From assembly GCF_910578445.1 (NCBI RefSeq), contig NZ_CAJTQC010000022.1:1-49920 (forward strand): a stretch of 49,920 nt of DNA. Direction: 5' to 3'. This DNA is from an uncultured Duncaniella sp. Lineage in GTDB: Bacteria; Bacteroidota; Bacteroidia; Bacteroidales; Muribaculaceae. The notes below the pieces were generated by a model. The model was not told where the DNA came from, made no database searches, and worked only from the letters and a program-made list of their open reading frames with translations. This document shows positions 23,533 to 32,540 of the stretch, piece after piece. Each line of letters begins with the position of its first letter. Position 1 is the first letter of the stretch. The position numbers and the translations under genes are program-made.

Positions 23533-24408
23533 TCATCCGCAGCGTTCGGCGATGAAGACTCCGCCGATGATGGCGGCTGCGCCGATGAAGGTGAATATGG
23601 TCAGTGGCTCGCCGAGGAAGATGGCCGAGGCGATTATGGTGACGAGGGGGTTAACGTAGATATAGTTGGATGCCTTGTCTGCACCGAGGGCTTTGACCGA
23701 GACGTTCCACATCATGTAGCAGAGCATCGAGGCCATGATGCCGAGAAACATTATGTTTGACCACACGGCGCTCCGTCCGAGCAGTGTGAGTTCTGCCGGA
23801 GTGGTGGATAAGATGAAAAGTGGCAAGACGGAGACGACACCATAGAAAAATACTTTGCGCGAGATGAAAAATGTGTCGTATGTGCGGCTGAGTTTTCTGA
23901 CAATGATACTGTAGATAGCCCACAGGATTGCTGCGACAATGGTCAGAAAGTCGCCGAGTGGGCTGATTTTAAATTCCAGATTTCCGTTTATTATCACGAC
24001 GGCGACACCAACGAGTGCTATTAGCGACCCGCCGAGCAGACTTTTGCGCAACGGTGTTTTCCAGATGATGCGGTCGAGGATGATGGTGAAGATGGGTGCT
24101 GTGCAGATGAGCAGCGACACATTTGAGGCGAATGTTATGCCGAGCGCCGTGTTTTCGGTGAGGAAATAGAGCGAACCGCCCGACAGACCTCCGAGTGCAA
24201 GGTAGATTTCATCTTTCAGGCTGTTGGCCCACAGACGGCGCATGAGTGGCAGCATGCACACATAGGCAAGAGTGAAACGGTAGACGAATATCTGGAGCGG
24301 TGTAAGCCCTTGTCCGATTAGTACTTTGGTCGATACAAATGTGACACCCCACACGATGACCGAAATTGAAGCAAATAGATGGGGGATGAAATTGCTGCTG
24401 CGTTTCAT
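23533..24408 (-). CDS. EamA/DMT-family transporter
   Basis: 291 aa from ATG 24408 (MKRSSNFIPHLF); ATG 24435 is also possible. Ten hydrophobic segments in two repeats of five, each an EamA domain (VIVWGVTFVSTKVLIGQGLT in the first; VVSVLPLFIL and YVNPLVTIIASAIFLGEPLT in the second). Drug/metabolite transporter superfamily; the substrate cannot be read from sequence. Single gene. Confidence 0.9.
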   Translation of the reverse strand: MKRSSNFIPHLFASISVIVWGVTFVSTKVLIGQGLTPLQIFVYRFTLAYVCMLPLMRRLWANSLKDEIYLALGGLSGGSLYFLTENTALGITFASNVSLLICTAPIFTIILDRIIWKTPLRKSLLGGSLIALVGVAVVIINGNLEFKISPLGDFLTIVAAILWAIYSIIVRKLSRTYDTFFISRKVFFYGVVSVLPLFILSTTPAELTLLGRSAVWSNIMFLGIMASMLCYMMWNVSVKALGADKASNYIYVNPLVTIIASAIFLGEPLTIFTFIGAAAIIGGVFIAERCG

Positions 24409-24618
24409 GAACTGGATGCTTTTTTGACATTGCAAAGTTACATAATAATGGCTGATTGCCGGTCGGAATATTGTGGAATAATAAAAAGCACCTCATGACT
24501 GTCGGGGTTGTAAAGCTGTCGTGGATAGTCATCGGCCTGTTCCGAAACATTATAAACATACCGGTGGTTTTGTATGTTTCTTAAACAAAGAAAATAGTAA
24601 GAAGTTCTAACACAAAAG

Positions 24619-24654
24619 TTTGCGACTATGGAGAAAAAGTCGTAACTTTACGAC
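24619..24654 (+). promoter_or_regulatory. promoter with palindromic operator over the -7 box
   Basis: TTTG (24619-24622), 20 bases, then TAACTTTA (24643-24650). The -7 box sits inside a perfect 16-base palindrome GTCGTAACTTTACGAC (24639-24654). This is where an autoregulating repressor would block RNA polymerase. Start of the two-gene module 24687-25305. Confidence 0.6.
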
Positions 24655-24686
24655 AATTAATCAAGCAAACATTAAAACTAACAGCT

Positions 24687-24821
24687 ATGACTCGAACCAT
24701 CACTATTAACAAACCATCTCAAAGGATGATTCAAGTCTTTGATTCCCTGAGAGAAAAAAAACGTCAGCAGATTGAAAAGCTGACGAAGAAAAAAGAGTGT
24801 GTCTTTACAGTAAAAGTGTAA
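24687..24821 (+). CDS. small basic protein, first gene of a two-gene module
   Basis: 44 aa: MTRTITINKPSQRMIQVFDS, then a Lys/Arg-rich helix LREKKRQQIEKLTKKKE and a short hydrophobic end VFTVKV. The opening ITINKPSQRM looks like a small strand followed by a helix, as in short DNA-binding antitoxins, but no family is certain. The next gene starts one base after the stop. Preceded by the operator-bearing promoter. Likely real, given the promoter and spacing. Confidence 0.6.
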   Translation: MTRTITINKPSQRMIQVFDSLREKKRQQIEKLTKKKECVFTVKV

Positions 24822-24822
24822 T

Positions 24823-25305
24823 ATGGACATATCTTTTGATATACATAACGATAAGGGCGATCAGGTAAGGGTCGCCCTTTCGTATTATGATACTGAAAGC
24901 CTGCAAGTGTTCACTGATGATCCCCTCACACTGACGCTTGTTTTTTATGATGTAACGTTAGTCCGTATTTCGGGAGAAGATATCGTGGGTATGAAGACAC
25001 TGAATGCGATATGCGATGTGCTACTCAGATTTATGAATGACAATGATACCGCCGTGCTGTGTTTTTATTGCGATGATTTGACTGATGTTGCTCGCCGTCA
25101 TACAGAACTTACGCCTCAAGAATATAGAAGCAGATTGTTTTCAAGAATGTTCGATATGTACGTCAAAGCCAATAATGTTACCGGTATAGCGAACTATGGG
25201 ATTAAAATTGAAGTTGACGACACTCCTCGCTTTGCACATTTCATAGCTCCGGAAAAGTATTTGCCTGCTGTAAAGTTATTGGGAGACATCATAATGGAGA
25301 AATGA
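24823..25305 (+). CDS. DUF6169-like protein, second gene of the module
   Basis: 160 aa, soluble. Central sequence TLNAICDVLLRFMNDNDTAV followed by LCFYCDDLTDVARRH and RSRLFSRMFDMYVKAN, then a closing strand RFAHFIAPEKYLPAV. This order resembles Bacteroidetes DUF6169 proteins (a beta-rich N-terminus, a helix before a strand ending in Y/C-C-D, and an RxxLFxRxF helix). The assignment is by memory of the pattern and is tentative. Its place directly behind a 44-residue basic protein suggests a toxin-antitoxin-like or otherwise paired function. Terminator at 25385. Confidence 0.55.
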   Translation: MDISFDIHNDKGDQVRVALSYYDTESLQVFTDDPLTLTLVFYDVTLVRISGEDIVGMKTLNAICDVLLRFMNDNDTAVLCFYCDDLTDVARRHTELTPQEYRSRLFSRMFDMYVKANNVTGIANYGIKIEVDDTPRFAHFIAPEKYLPAVKLLGDIIMEK

Positions 25306-25384
25306 TATATTGTATCCCGGCATGGGATTTGATTTCTAAACAGTAATACTGTCAATGAATTCACTCTGTATTCATCTTGACAAG

Positions 25385-25412
25385 AAACGGCCTCTGATAA
25401 AGAGGCCGTTTT
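25385..25412 (+). terminator. terminator of the two-gene module
   Basis: Perfect 11-bp stem AAACGGCCTCT / AGAGGCCGTTT with a 5-base loop and flanking A and T. Confidence 0.75.
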
Positions 25413-25428
25413 GTTAGATGGTTTCACC

Positions 25429-25539
25429 ATGACACGTGAGATAAGAAAACTTCGTCGAGCCCTTCGTCATGACCCTGCGTTGTCGATAGTGAATCAACGT
25501 GGGTTCGGGTATATGCTTACGGTCAGAAACACGCTGTAA
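25429..25539 (+). pseudogene. remnant of an OmpR-type winged-helix domain
   Basis: 36 codons: MTREIRKLRRALRHDP, then ALSIVNQRGFGYML. This is the recognition-helix and wing end of an OmpR/PhoB response regulator (family pattern: I..LR..L.DDP...I.N.RG.GYRL). The receiver domain and the first half of the DNA-binding domain are missing, so it is a fragment. The frame is open a little upstream but overlaps the terminator at 25385. Confidence 0.55.
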
Positions 25540-25553
25540 GGGAATGCGATTTC

Positions 25554-26621
25554 CTATGCCTGACGTGGTTCGGGGCGGAGGGGATAGTTGTTGCGGAGCG
25601 ATTCAAATGTGGATGGGATGAGGTCGGCGGGGACATTCTTCAGTCGTGCAGTGTCAGCGTCGATATCATAGTCAAGCGCATCAGGGTTTACGAATTCGGG
25701 AACGCTCTGTGCGAACGGTAGACTTGATTTAAGTTCCTCGGAAGTTATATCCATTTCATAGTGGTTTCTGAGATGGATGGCGAGGGCATCGAGCACCATT
25801 GATGTGGCGCGTATCTTTCCTTCCTCGGAATATCCGGCGATGTGTGGGGTGGCGATGTCGGCCATCGCAAGCAGCTCCATGTCAATGTCGGGTTCGCCTT
25901 CCCAGCAGTCGATGGCAAGTGCGGAAATGAGGCCGTCGGTGAATGCCTGTTTCATGGCAACCGTATCGGTGACCGGGCCACGCGCGCTGTTGATGAGCAA
26001 TGGCCTGCGCTTGAGCTTTCCGAGAAAGTCTTTGCCGACGAGATGGAAGGTCGGATATTTTCCGCCGGTCGTCAAAGGAGTGTGTATCGTTATCACATCA
26101 CATTTTTCAGCAATCTCGTCGAGCGAAACATAGCTGTTGTCTTGGTCGCCACGTTCTTCTTTCGGAGGGTCGTTGAGCAACACTTTCATTCCTGTCGCGC
26201 GCGCCCAACGGCCGACAAGTGACCCGACGTTGCCTACTCCGATTATGCCAAGAGTCTTGTCGGCGAATGTTTCGCCGGGTTTGAGATTGCGAGCGATGGC
26301 AGCAAGGACATACTGGCCGACGGCAGGGGCGTTGCATCCCGGAGCGTTGGCTACCGTTATTCCTTTCGCACGGCAATAGTCAAGGTCGATATGGTCAGTG
26401 CCTATAGTGGCTGTCCCGATGAAGGTGCAAGGCGAGGCATCGAGCAGGTCGGAGTTACATTTTGTCCGTGTGCGAGTCAGGAGTATATCGGCATCGCGCA
26501 TCACTTCATGAGTAATGGCATCGCCCGGCAGATAGACGGCTTGGCCTATCGTGGCGAGTGCGTCTTTGATAAAGGGGATGTTGCGGTCGGCAACAATCCG
26601 GAGTGTGTTTGGATTCTTCAT
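25554..26621 (-). CDS. pdxB: erythronate-4-phosphate dehydrogenase PdxB
   Basis: 355 aa. D-2-hydroxyacid dehydrogenase fold: GIIGVGNVGSLVGRWARATG is the NAD-binding glycine motif; LINSARGPVTDTVAM carries the catalytic Arg, DCWEGEPDID the Glu and TPHIAGYSEEGK the His. The C-terminal dimerisation part (about 285-355) distinguishes PdxB from SerA. Second step of the DXP-independent pyridoxal phosphate route. Starts 4 bases after the DUF6427-like gene. Confidence 0.93.
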   Translation of the reverse strand: MKNPNTLRIVADRNIPFIKDALATIGQAVYLPGDAITHEVMRDADILLTRTRTKCNSDLLDASPCTFIGTATIGTDHIDLDYCRAKGITVANAPGCNAPAVGQYVLAAIARNLKPGETFADKTLGIIGVGNVGSLVGRWARATGMKVLLNDPPKEERGDQDNSYVSLDEIAEKCDVITIHTPLTTGGKYPTFHLVGKDFLGKLKRRPLLINSARGPVTDTVAMKQAFTDGLISALAIDCWEGEPDIDMELLAMADIATPHIAGYSEEGKIRATSMVLDALAIHLRNHYEMDITSEELKSSLPFAQSVPEFVNPDALDYDIDADTARLKNVPADLIPSTFESLRNNYPLRPEPRQA

Positions 26622-26625
26622 ATTC

Positions 26626-27624
26626 TTAAGATGGTATTGTGGTCAGCATAGCCCATGTGTAGATTGCGAGATAGGCTATGGACAGAGATGTCACAACAAT
26701 ATATCCGCGTCGCATGACTGTCAGTCTGAAAAAGTGACCGACCTGAAAGGCGACGCAGGCGTTGAGCAGAGTCACATAGAATGCGATATTCGTGAAATTG
26801 ACTATTGCGAAGACACCTGTGGCGATGGAAAGCAGCGAGATAAAACCGTTGAACGCCCTCGCCTGAGCATTAAACCCGATGATTTTAAACAGGTTGAAGC
26901 TGCCGAGGAAAAAACCGGCGATAAGTGTGAGCGCAACAGCCGCAAGAAGAGGCCAGTTTTCGGACGGTGACAGCAGCAGTGACGGAGGAGTGAAAATCAG
27001 TTGCGGTATTTCGGGTTTCGGAGCAAGGTCAAGTCCCCATACAATCCATGCCGGAGTGATGTTGCCGATGATGGCCGCAAGGATTTTCTTGAAGCGGAAT
27101 ATCCGCATCTGTCCAAGCCCGGCGATGAAGATAGGGATATAGAGCGCGAAGGTATATTCCACAAGCTGTCCGAGCCCGATGAGAAAAAACGCAAGAAAAA
27201 TTCTGCGGTTACTCGGGCCGGTGTTGTAGACGCTGAACATAAGCCACACAGCGCCCATGATGAGCAGTCCGAGGATGGAGGATGCGGTGAACTGCCCCAT
27301 GACCGCAGGAACGCAGGCCATCGTGAGAGTGAAGTAGCCTGCGAAAAACACCGATGTGGTGCGCAACAGATTGAAGTGGCGGTTGATGAGTATCATCACC
27401 GTTCCTGTCGCAAGGACTGCAACAATGTTGGTCCACATTGAAATCCACGGATCAGCCAGCCATTCGGCCGGTGTGGGGAACGCAATTGTACGGAAGTCGG
27501 TAATCTTAGGGATTTTGCCGAAAGCGTAGGCTTGGACTGTCATGAAAATGGCCGCGAGGGCAAGGATTATTGCCATGCCCCGCGACCGTATTATTCGTGT
27601 AAATGTGACTTCCTTTCGGGTCAT
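26626..27624 (-). CDS. polytopic membrane protein, DUF6427-like
   Basis: 332 aa with about ten hydrophobic segments from residue 15 to the C-terminus and no catalytic motif. Its place directly after purD matches the neighbourhood of DUF6427 membrane proteins in Flavobacteria, which is the basis of the name. Between purD (56 bases) and pdxB (4 bases) in one operon. Role unknown. Confidence 0.6.
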   Translation of the reverse strand: MTRKEVTFTRIIRSRGMAIILALAAIFMTVQAYAFGKIPKITDFRTIAFPTPAEWLADPWISMWTNIVAVLATGTVMILINRHFNLLRTTSVFFAGYFTLTMACVPAVMGQFTASSILGLLIMGAVWLMFSVYNTGPSNRRIFLAFFLIGLGQLVEYTFALYIPIFIAGLGQMRIFRFKKILAAIIGNITPAWIVWGLDLAPKPEIPQLIFTPPSLLLSPSENWPLLAAVALTLIAGFFLGSFNLFKIIGFNAQARAFNGFISLLSIATGVFAIVNFTNIAFYVTLLNACVAFQVGHFFRLTVMRRGYIVVTSLSIAYLAIYTWAMLTTIPS

Positions 27625-27680
27625 ACTATAGGATAATTTGGAGTTTGAGAGGGGAGAGAGGCTGGCGCTGCAGACGGCGC

Positions 27681-29066
27681 TTACGAGAGCTTCTTCAGGT
27701 CAAGGCCGATGTCGCGGCGCATGTATTTTCCTGCGAAGTTCACGGTGTCGGCTGCCGCATAGCTGTTGGCGAGGGCTTCGTCGATATCCTTGCCGTAGGC
27801 GCTGCATGCTATGACACGGCCACCTGAGGTCACAAGTTCGCCATCGTCGGCACGGCTTGTGCCTGCGTGGAAAAGGATTGCATTGACTGCATCTTCAGCA
27901 CCTGTGATGACCTCGCCCTTGGCATAGCTGCCGGGATAACCGCCGGAAACAACCATGACGGTTGTGGCGAAACGCGGGTCTTCGGCAAGCGGCATGTCGC
28001 CGAGATTGCCACGGCCTGCGGCTTCGAGCAGCGGGAGAAGGTCGGAAGCGATGCGGAGCATAACGACTTCGGTCTCGGGGTCGCCCATGCGGACGTTGTA
28101 TTCAATCACCATCGGTTCGCCTTCGACTTCAATAAGGCCGAGGAATATGAAACCGCGGTAAGTGATGCCTTCGGCGATCAGACCGTTGACGGTCGGGAGG
28201 ATTATACGTTCCTCTACCTTGCGCATGAACTCTTCGTCGGCAAACACGACAGGGCTGACTGCACCCATGCCGCCTGTGTTAGGACCTGTGTCGCCTTCGC
28301 CGATGCGTTTGTAATCCTTGGCGACCGGGAGAATGCGGTAGCCGCCGTTTCCGTCGGTAAGCACGAATACCGAACATTCGATGCCTTTGAGGAATTCCTC
28401 GATGACGACTGTGGCTGACGATTTGCCGAACATTCCTCCGAGCATTTCACGCAGAGATGCCTTGGCTTCGTCGAGAGAGTCGATGATCAGCACGCCCTTA
28501 CCTGCGGCAAGGCCATCGGCCTTAAGGACGTAGGGAGCTTTGAGAGTCTCAAGGAATTTGCATCCCTCTTCGACGGTCTCGGCAGTGAAGCTCTGATAGC
28601 GGGCTGTGGGAATCGAATGGCGTACCATGAACTGCTTGGCGAAATCCTTGCTTCCCTCAAGAGCCGCACCGGCTTTTGACGGTCCTACGATGACAGGTGC
28701 GCCCTCCTTGCCGTCGAAGTAATCGAAGATACCGGCTACGAGCGGGTCTTCGTTGCCTACGACAATCATGTCAACATTCTTCTCGGCTACAAAATCGGCT
28801 ATGGCCTTGAAATCAAGAGGCGAAATGCTGACATTTTCACCGTAAGCTCCTGTGCCACCGTTGCCGGGTGCGATATAGAGTTTTTCAAGACGTGGAGACA
28901 GAGATATTTTCCAAGCAAGCGCACATTCGCGGCCTCCGGAACCGAGCAGGAGCACCGTGAGTTTTTCGTGCTGCTGTGTGAGTGTTTCGCCGGCGTTGAA
29001 CGGACTCTTTTCAGGGGCGTTGCTTAAGGGGTGACGAATCGAGTTGAGGTTTTGTTGGATTGACAT
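27681..29066 (-). CDS. purD: phosphoribosylamine--glycine ligase PurD
   Basis: 461 aa; the enzyme proper starts at about residue 37 (LTVLLLGSGGRECALAWKIS), so the first 35 residues are an extension or the true start is internal. ATP-grasp core: FMVRHSIPTARYQSFTAE, VLKADGLAAGKGVLI, NTGGMGAVSP, and YNVRMGDPETEVVMLRIASD. Second step of purine synthesis. The usual GREHAL motif reads GRECAL (His to Cys). Between the RlmL-like gene and the DUF6427-like gene on the same strand. Confidence 0.92.
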   Translation of the reverse strand: MSIQQNLNSIRHPLSNAPEKSPFNAGETLTQQHEKLTVLLLGSGGRECALAWKISLSPRLEKLYIAPGNGGTGAYGENVSISPLDFKAIADFVAEKNVDMIVVGNEDPLVAGIFDYFDGKEGAPVIVGPSKAGAALEGSKDFAKQFMVRHSIPTARYQSFTAETVEEGCKFLETLKAPYVLKADGLAAGKGVLIIDSLDEAKASLREMLGGMFGKSSATVVIEEFLKGIECSVFVLTDGNGGYRILPVAKDYKRIGEGDTGPNTGGMGAVSPVVFADEEFMRKVEERIILPTVNGLIAEGITYRGFIFLGLIEVEGEPMVIEYNVRMGDPETEVVMLRIASDLLPLLEAAGRGNLGDMPLAEDPRFATTVMVVSGGYPGSYAKGEVITGAEDAVNAILFHAGTSRADDGELVTSGGRVIACSAYGKDIDEALANSYAAADTVNFAGKYMRRDIGLDLKKLS

Positions 29067-29107
29067 GACCGGTTATTTAGATGTGATTGTGAGGTGGTTT
29101 ATTTTCG

Positions 29108-30688
29108 TTAATCATTGTTAGTGTTGTCGCTGTCTGAGCTCTGAGAGCCGGTGTCGGGACGCTTCCAGCGGCGGCGTGTACGCATGAACGGGCCTTCGGA
29201 TGCAGGAATCGAGGGGCGTTTCGGAGATTCGCCGAGCGATTTGAGCGCATGCGGATTGCGGTGGCGCGAGAGCAGCTGTTCGGCTTCGCTCTGTGCCGCG
29301 GTCTCTTCCTTGAACTTGCGGCGGCGTTCCTCGTTGCGGGCATATCCTCCCTTCTTGGGACGGTATCTGTCTTCAAGCGGATTTGATTTGTGGCGCGACG
29401 GAGCTGCTTCCTTTCCACCCATGCCTTTTGAGCGGGCATCGCGTTTCCACTCGCTGTCGCTTTTGCGTGTCGGGCGTTTGCGGTCGGGACGGTTGACGGG
29501 CGCTTCCTTCAGCACTCCGCCTTCTTTGCGGAAATCGCTCTTAGTGCCTTCGAAGATGATATATTCGCGGAGCTCGCAGTCGAGACCGCCGTTCTGCATC
29601 TCTTCCTTTGTGGAGGGGCTTAGGCCGATGGCGGTAAGATAGTCGATGTTTGACGAGATTACCCATGCGTGGTAGCCGAGGAATACGCGCTTGAGCTTGT
29701 TGCCGATCAGCTTGTAGAGCTGCTCCATGTCCTGAGAGTTGATGCGCTCGCCGTAAGGAGGATTGGTGATGAGCACACCGGGCTTTCCGTCGGCAGGAGC
29801 TGCGTCCCACTGCTGGAGCGATTTAATGCGGAGATTGACATACTCGTCGACTCCGGCTGCAAGAATGTTGCGCTCGGCGATTGCGACAGCCTTGGGGGAA
29901 ACGTCTGCACCATAGATTTTGAAGGGAAGGTCGCGGCGTTCGGAGTTCTCCTCCATGATTTTTTCGAAGAGTTCGGCATCGTAGTCGTGCCAGTGTTCAA
30001 ACGCAAACCCCTTGCGGTAGCTTCCGGGCTTGATGTTGGCGGCTATCATGGCTGCTTCCACGAGGAAAGTTCCTGATCCGCACATCGGGTCGACGAACGG
30101 GCAGTCGCCGCGCCATCCGCTCTTGAGGATTATGCCTGCGGCGAGCACTTCGTTGATGGGGGCTTCGGTCTGAGCCTCGCGCCATCCGCGCTTGTGGAGC
30201 GATTCGCCCGATGAGTTGAGCGAAAGGGTCACACGGTCGCCGTCGATGTGTACGTTGAGCATGACATCGGCATCGTTGAGACGCACGCCGGGGCGCTTGT
30301 CAGGACCGAAACGGTCTTTGAAATAATCGACAATCGCATCCTTCACGCGATATGTCACAAAGCGCGAGTGAGTGAACTCCGAGGAGTGGGTGGTGGTGTC
30401 GATTGAAAAAGTCTTTTCAAGAGTGAGCACATCGCTCCAGTTGTACTCCTTGACCATTTCATAGAGTGAATCGGCATCCTTTGCGATGAACTTGTAGATG
30501 GGTTTAAGGATGCAGAGGGCTGTGCGGCAACAGATGTTTGCACGATAGAGCATTGCGAGGTCACCCTCGAAGGAAACCATGCGGCGTCCGGGCTCGACAT
30601 TGACCGCTCCGAGTTCGCGGAGTTCGTCGGCGAGTACTTCCTCAAGACCTTTGAATGTCTTGGCGACCATTTCAAAACGATGTTCCAT
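29108..30688 (-). CDS. rlmL: THUMP-domain class I RNA methyltransferase (RlmL-like)
   Basis: 526 aa. THUMP domain at about 45-155; methyltransferase domain with DPMCGSGT at 200-207 and the catalytic NPPYG at 309-313. It matches the RlmL N-terminal half, which forms m2G2445 in 23S rRNA. The RlmK half is absent, as usual in Bacteroidetes. Residues about 395-526 are a long, very basic and probably disordered tail, which may help RNA binding. First gene of the operon with purD. Confidence 0.88.
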   Translation of the reverse strand: MEHRFEMVAKTFKGLEEVLADELRELGAVNVEPGRRMVSFEGDLAMLYRANICCRTALCILKPIYKFIAKDADSLYEMVKEYNWSDVLTLEKTFSIDTTTHSSEFTHSRFVTYRVKDAIVDYFKDRFGPDKRPGVRLNDADVMLNVHIDGDRVTLSLNSSGESLHKRGWREAQTEAPINEVLAAGIILKSGWRGDCPFVDPMCGSGTFLVEAAMIAANIKPGSYRKGFAFEHWHDYDAELFEKIMEENSERRDLPFKIYGADVSPKAVAIAERNILAAGVDEYVNLRIKSLQQWDAAPADGKPGVLITNPPYGERINSQDMEQLYKLIGNKLKRVFLGYHAWVISSNIDYLTAIGLSPSTKEEMQNGGLDCELREYIIFEGTKSDFRKEGGVLKEAPVNRPDRKRPTRKSDSEWKRDARSKGMGGKEAAPSRHKSNPLEDRYRPKKGGYARNEERRRKFKEETAAQSEAEQLLSRHRNPHALKSLGESPKRPSIPASEGPFMRTRRRWKRPDTGSQSSDSDNTNND

Positions 30689-30815
30689 TCTTTTTTTGAC
30701 TTTCTGTATTATTCTATTCTTTACTGCTATATTTTCTGATTTTCCTATGATGGAGAGTGTTGTCCGTGGTTGCTTCCGGGGCTTCGCTCCGGGAATCGGA
30801 CGGCGAAAAAGGCTG

Positions 30816-31733
30816 TCAGCGCGTGGAGCGGAAATTGTCGGCGCGGGCCTGAATGAGTTTTTCGCCCGGCGCTACATCGCGTGTCACCCAGAGGTTACCG
30901 CCGATGACGGCATCATCGCCGATGGTGATGCGTCCGAGTATGGTCGAGTTGGAGTAGATGACCACATTGTTGCCGATAATAGGGTGGCGCGGTATGCCTT
31001 TGACTGGATTGTTGGAGTCGTCGGTGACGAAACTCTTTGCTCCGAGAGTGACTCCCTGATATATTTTCACATTGTCGCCGATGATTGCGGTCGCTCCGAT
31101 GACAACTCCTGTACCATGGTCAATGACAAAGCTTTTTCCGATGGACGCACCGGGATGGATGTCGATTCCGGTAGCCGAGTGGGCGAGTTCGGTAATCATG
31201 CGCGGGACGATGGGGACTTGAAGCTGCTGCAGGCGGTGGGCGATGCGGTAGCTGATGGTGGCGCGGAAGCCCGGATAACAGGCTATGATTTCGTGGGTGG
31301 AGACAGCCGCCGGATCACCGAGATAGGTCGCGTCGATGTCGGTGTCGAGTATCCGGCGGAGTTCCGGGAGGCTCTCGATGAAGGCGTCGGCATCGGAGAC
31401 GGCCTGCTTGTGGATTTCCTCTATGGAAGATTTGCGGTTGTCGCGGTCGAAACAGAGTCCGGCAGCAATCTGGCGCGATAGAAGTTCATGGAGTTCGTGA
31501 CATTCGAGGGTCATGACAGCACGCATGACAGACTGTCCCCGGTAGCTTTCGGTGAAAAATCCGGGAAACATGAGGCGTGAGGCCAGCTCCACGATACGGC
31601 ATACTTCAGTGTTTGAGAGAAGTGGCTCTCCTTCACCTCCGCGGGTCGGGCATACGTGGCGCATTTCGTCGATGCTGCACAGGTGTCCTATCACCCGGTC
31701 GATGCCTGGCCGATTGGTCAATGTCTGTTCCAT
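30816..31733 (-). CDS. cysE: serine O-acetyltransferase (EpsC/CysE type)
   Basis: 305 aa from ATG 31733 (MEQTLTNRPGIDRVIG), 4 bases after the channel-like gene; a longer reading to 31796 would overlap it. An N-terminal helical domain of about 170 residues is followed by the hexapeptide-repeat domain: HPGASIGKSFVIDHGTGVVI with the catalytic Asp-His pair, then GDNVKIYQGVTLGAKSF and GNNVVIYSNSTILGRITIG. It makes O-acetylserine, the cysteine precursor. The long N-terminal domain marks the EpsC type. Confidence 0.9.
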   Translation of the reverse strand: MEQTLTNRPGIDRVIGHLCSIDEMRHVCPTRGGEGEPLLSNTEVCRIVELASRLMFPGFFTESYRGQSVMRAVMTLECHELHELLSRQIAAGLCFDRDNRKSSIEEIHKQAVSDADAFIESLPELRRILDTDIDATYLGDPAAVSTHEIIACYPGFRATISYRIAHRLQQLQVPIVPRMITELAHSATGIDIHPGASIGKSFVIDHGTGVVIGATAIIGDNVKIYQGVTLGAKSFVTDDSNNPVKGIPRHPIIGNNVVIYSNSTILGRITIGDDAVIGGNLWVTRDVAPGEKLIQARADNFRSTR

Positions 31734-31737
31734 TATT

Positions 31738-32526
31738 TCAGTTATGCTGTGACGCGTTGTGCATTTCATCCTGACTGATGTCGGATTGGTCTGCAAAGTT
31801 ACTATTTTTTTGAGTGCGGTGTGAATTTATTGCCGATAAAATTTTATGGGTTTTGGTGTACTGGCGGATTAGAGCTGTGATATATACAGTGAACAGTGGA
31901 AACATGATGATTCCTCCGACTGAAAGGATACATCCGAGGATTTTTCCTGTGACTGTGACAGGATAGATGTCGCATCCGAGTGTCGTGGCGTTCATACAGG
32001 CCCACCAGAGCGCGAGTCCGAAGTTGGTCACTGCCGTGTTGACTCCGCTTTCGCAGTAGTAGAACAGCAGGCTGCCGAGATAGATGAAAGAGGCGAGCGA
32101 TACGATGTAGGACATGAGGAAGGAGGTCAGTTTGTTTTCGGAAATAGCGCCGACTACAATCGTCATGGCCATTACTCCGCGCGCAAGGGGGATGAAGCGG
32201 ACGAAAAACAGCTGCTCAGGTGTAAGATGGATCTGTAGGATGTCAATCAGGTTGAGGTAGGGGATTGACAGGAGGAAATACAGGAAGTGGGAGCGCACGT
32301 AGCTCCAGCGGTTGGCTGACAGTGTGAGTTCAATGAAGAAATCGGCCATAAAGATGACGCATACCCAGAACTGGAATGTCATGTAGCGTCGGCTTTCAAG
32401 GAAATTGACTCCCGTGAATGTGTCGACTGATATGAAGACTATCAGTAGTATGGAGAGGATGATTATGATCCACCGTAGTGTGTCGATCATATATTTCCTG
32501 ATTTTATCTTTTCCCTCGGAGGCCAT
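31738..32526 (-). CDS. ion-channel-like membrane protein with altered filter
   Basis: 262 aa with about six hydrophobic segments; residues 12-130 look like a voltage-sensor-type four-helix bundle and about 135-230 like a pore module. The pore region reads ALWWACMNATTLGCDIYPVT, where potassium channels have TTVGYGDIYP: the filter is one residue shorter and lacks Tyr-Gly. The final helix TGKILGCILSVGGIIMFPLF is channel-like. It may be a channel of changed selectivity or a non-conducting relative. Upstream of cysE by 4 bases. Confidence 0.65.
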   Translation of the reverse strand: MASEGKDKIRKYMIDTLRWIIIILSILLIVFISVDTFTGVNFLESRRYMTFQFWVCVIFMADFFIELTLSANRWSYVRSHFLYFLLSIPYLNLIDILQIHLTPEQLFFVRFIPLARGVMAMTIVVGAISENKLTSFLMSYIVSLASFIYLGSLLFYYCESGVNTAVTNFGLALWWACMNATTLGCDIYPVTVTGKILGCILSVGGIIMFPLFTVYITALIRQYTKTHKILSAINSHRTQKNSNFADQSDISQDEMHNASQHN

Positions 32527-32540
32527 GTTGTTTTAAAGGA

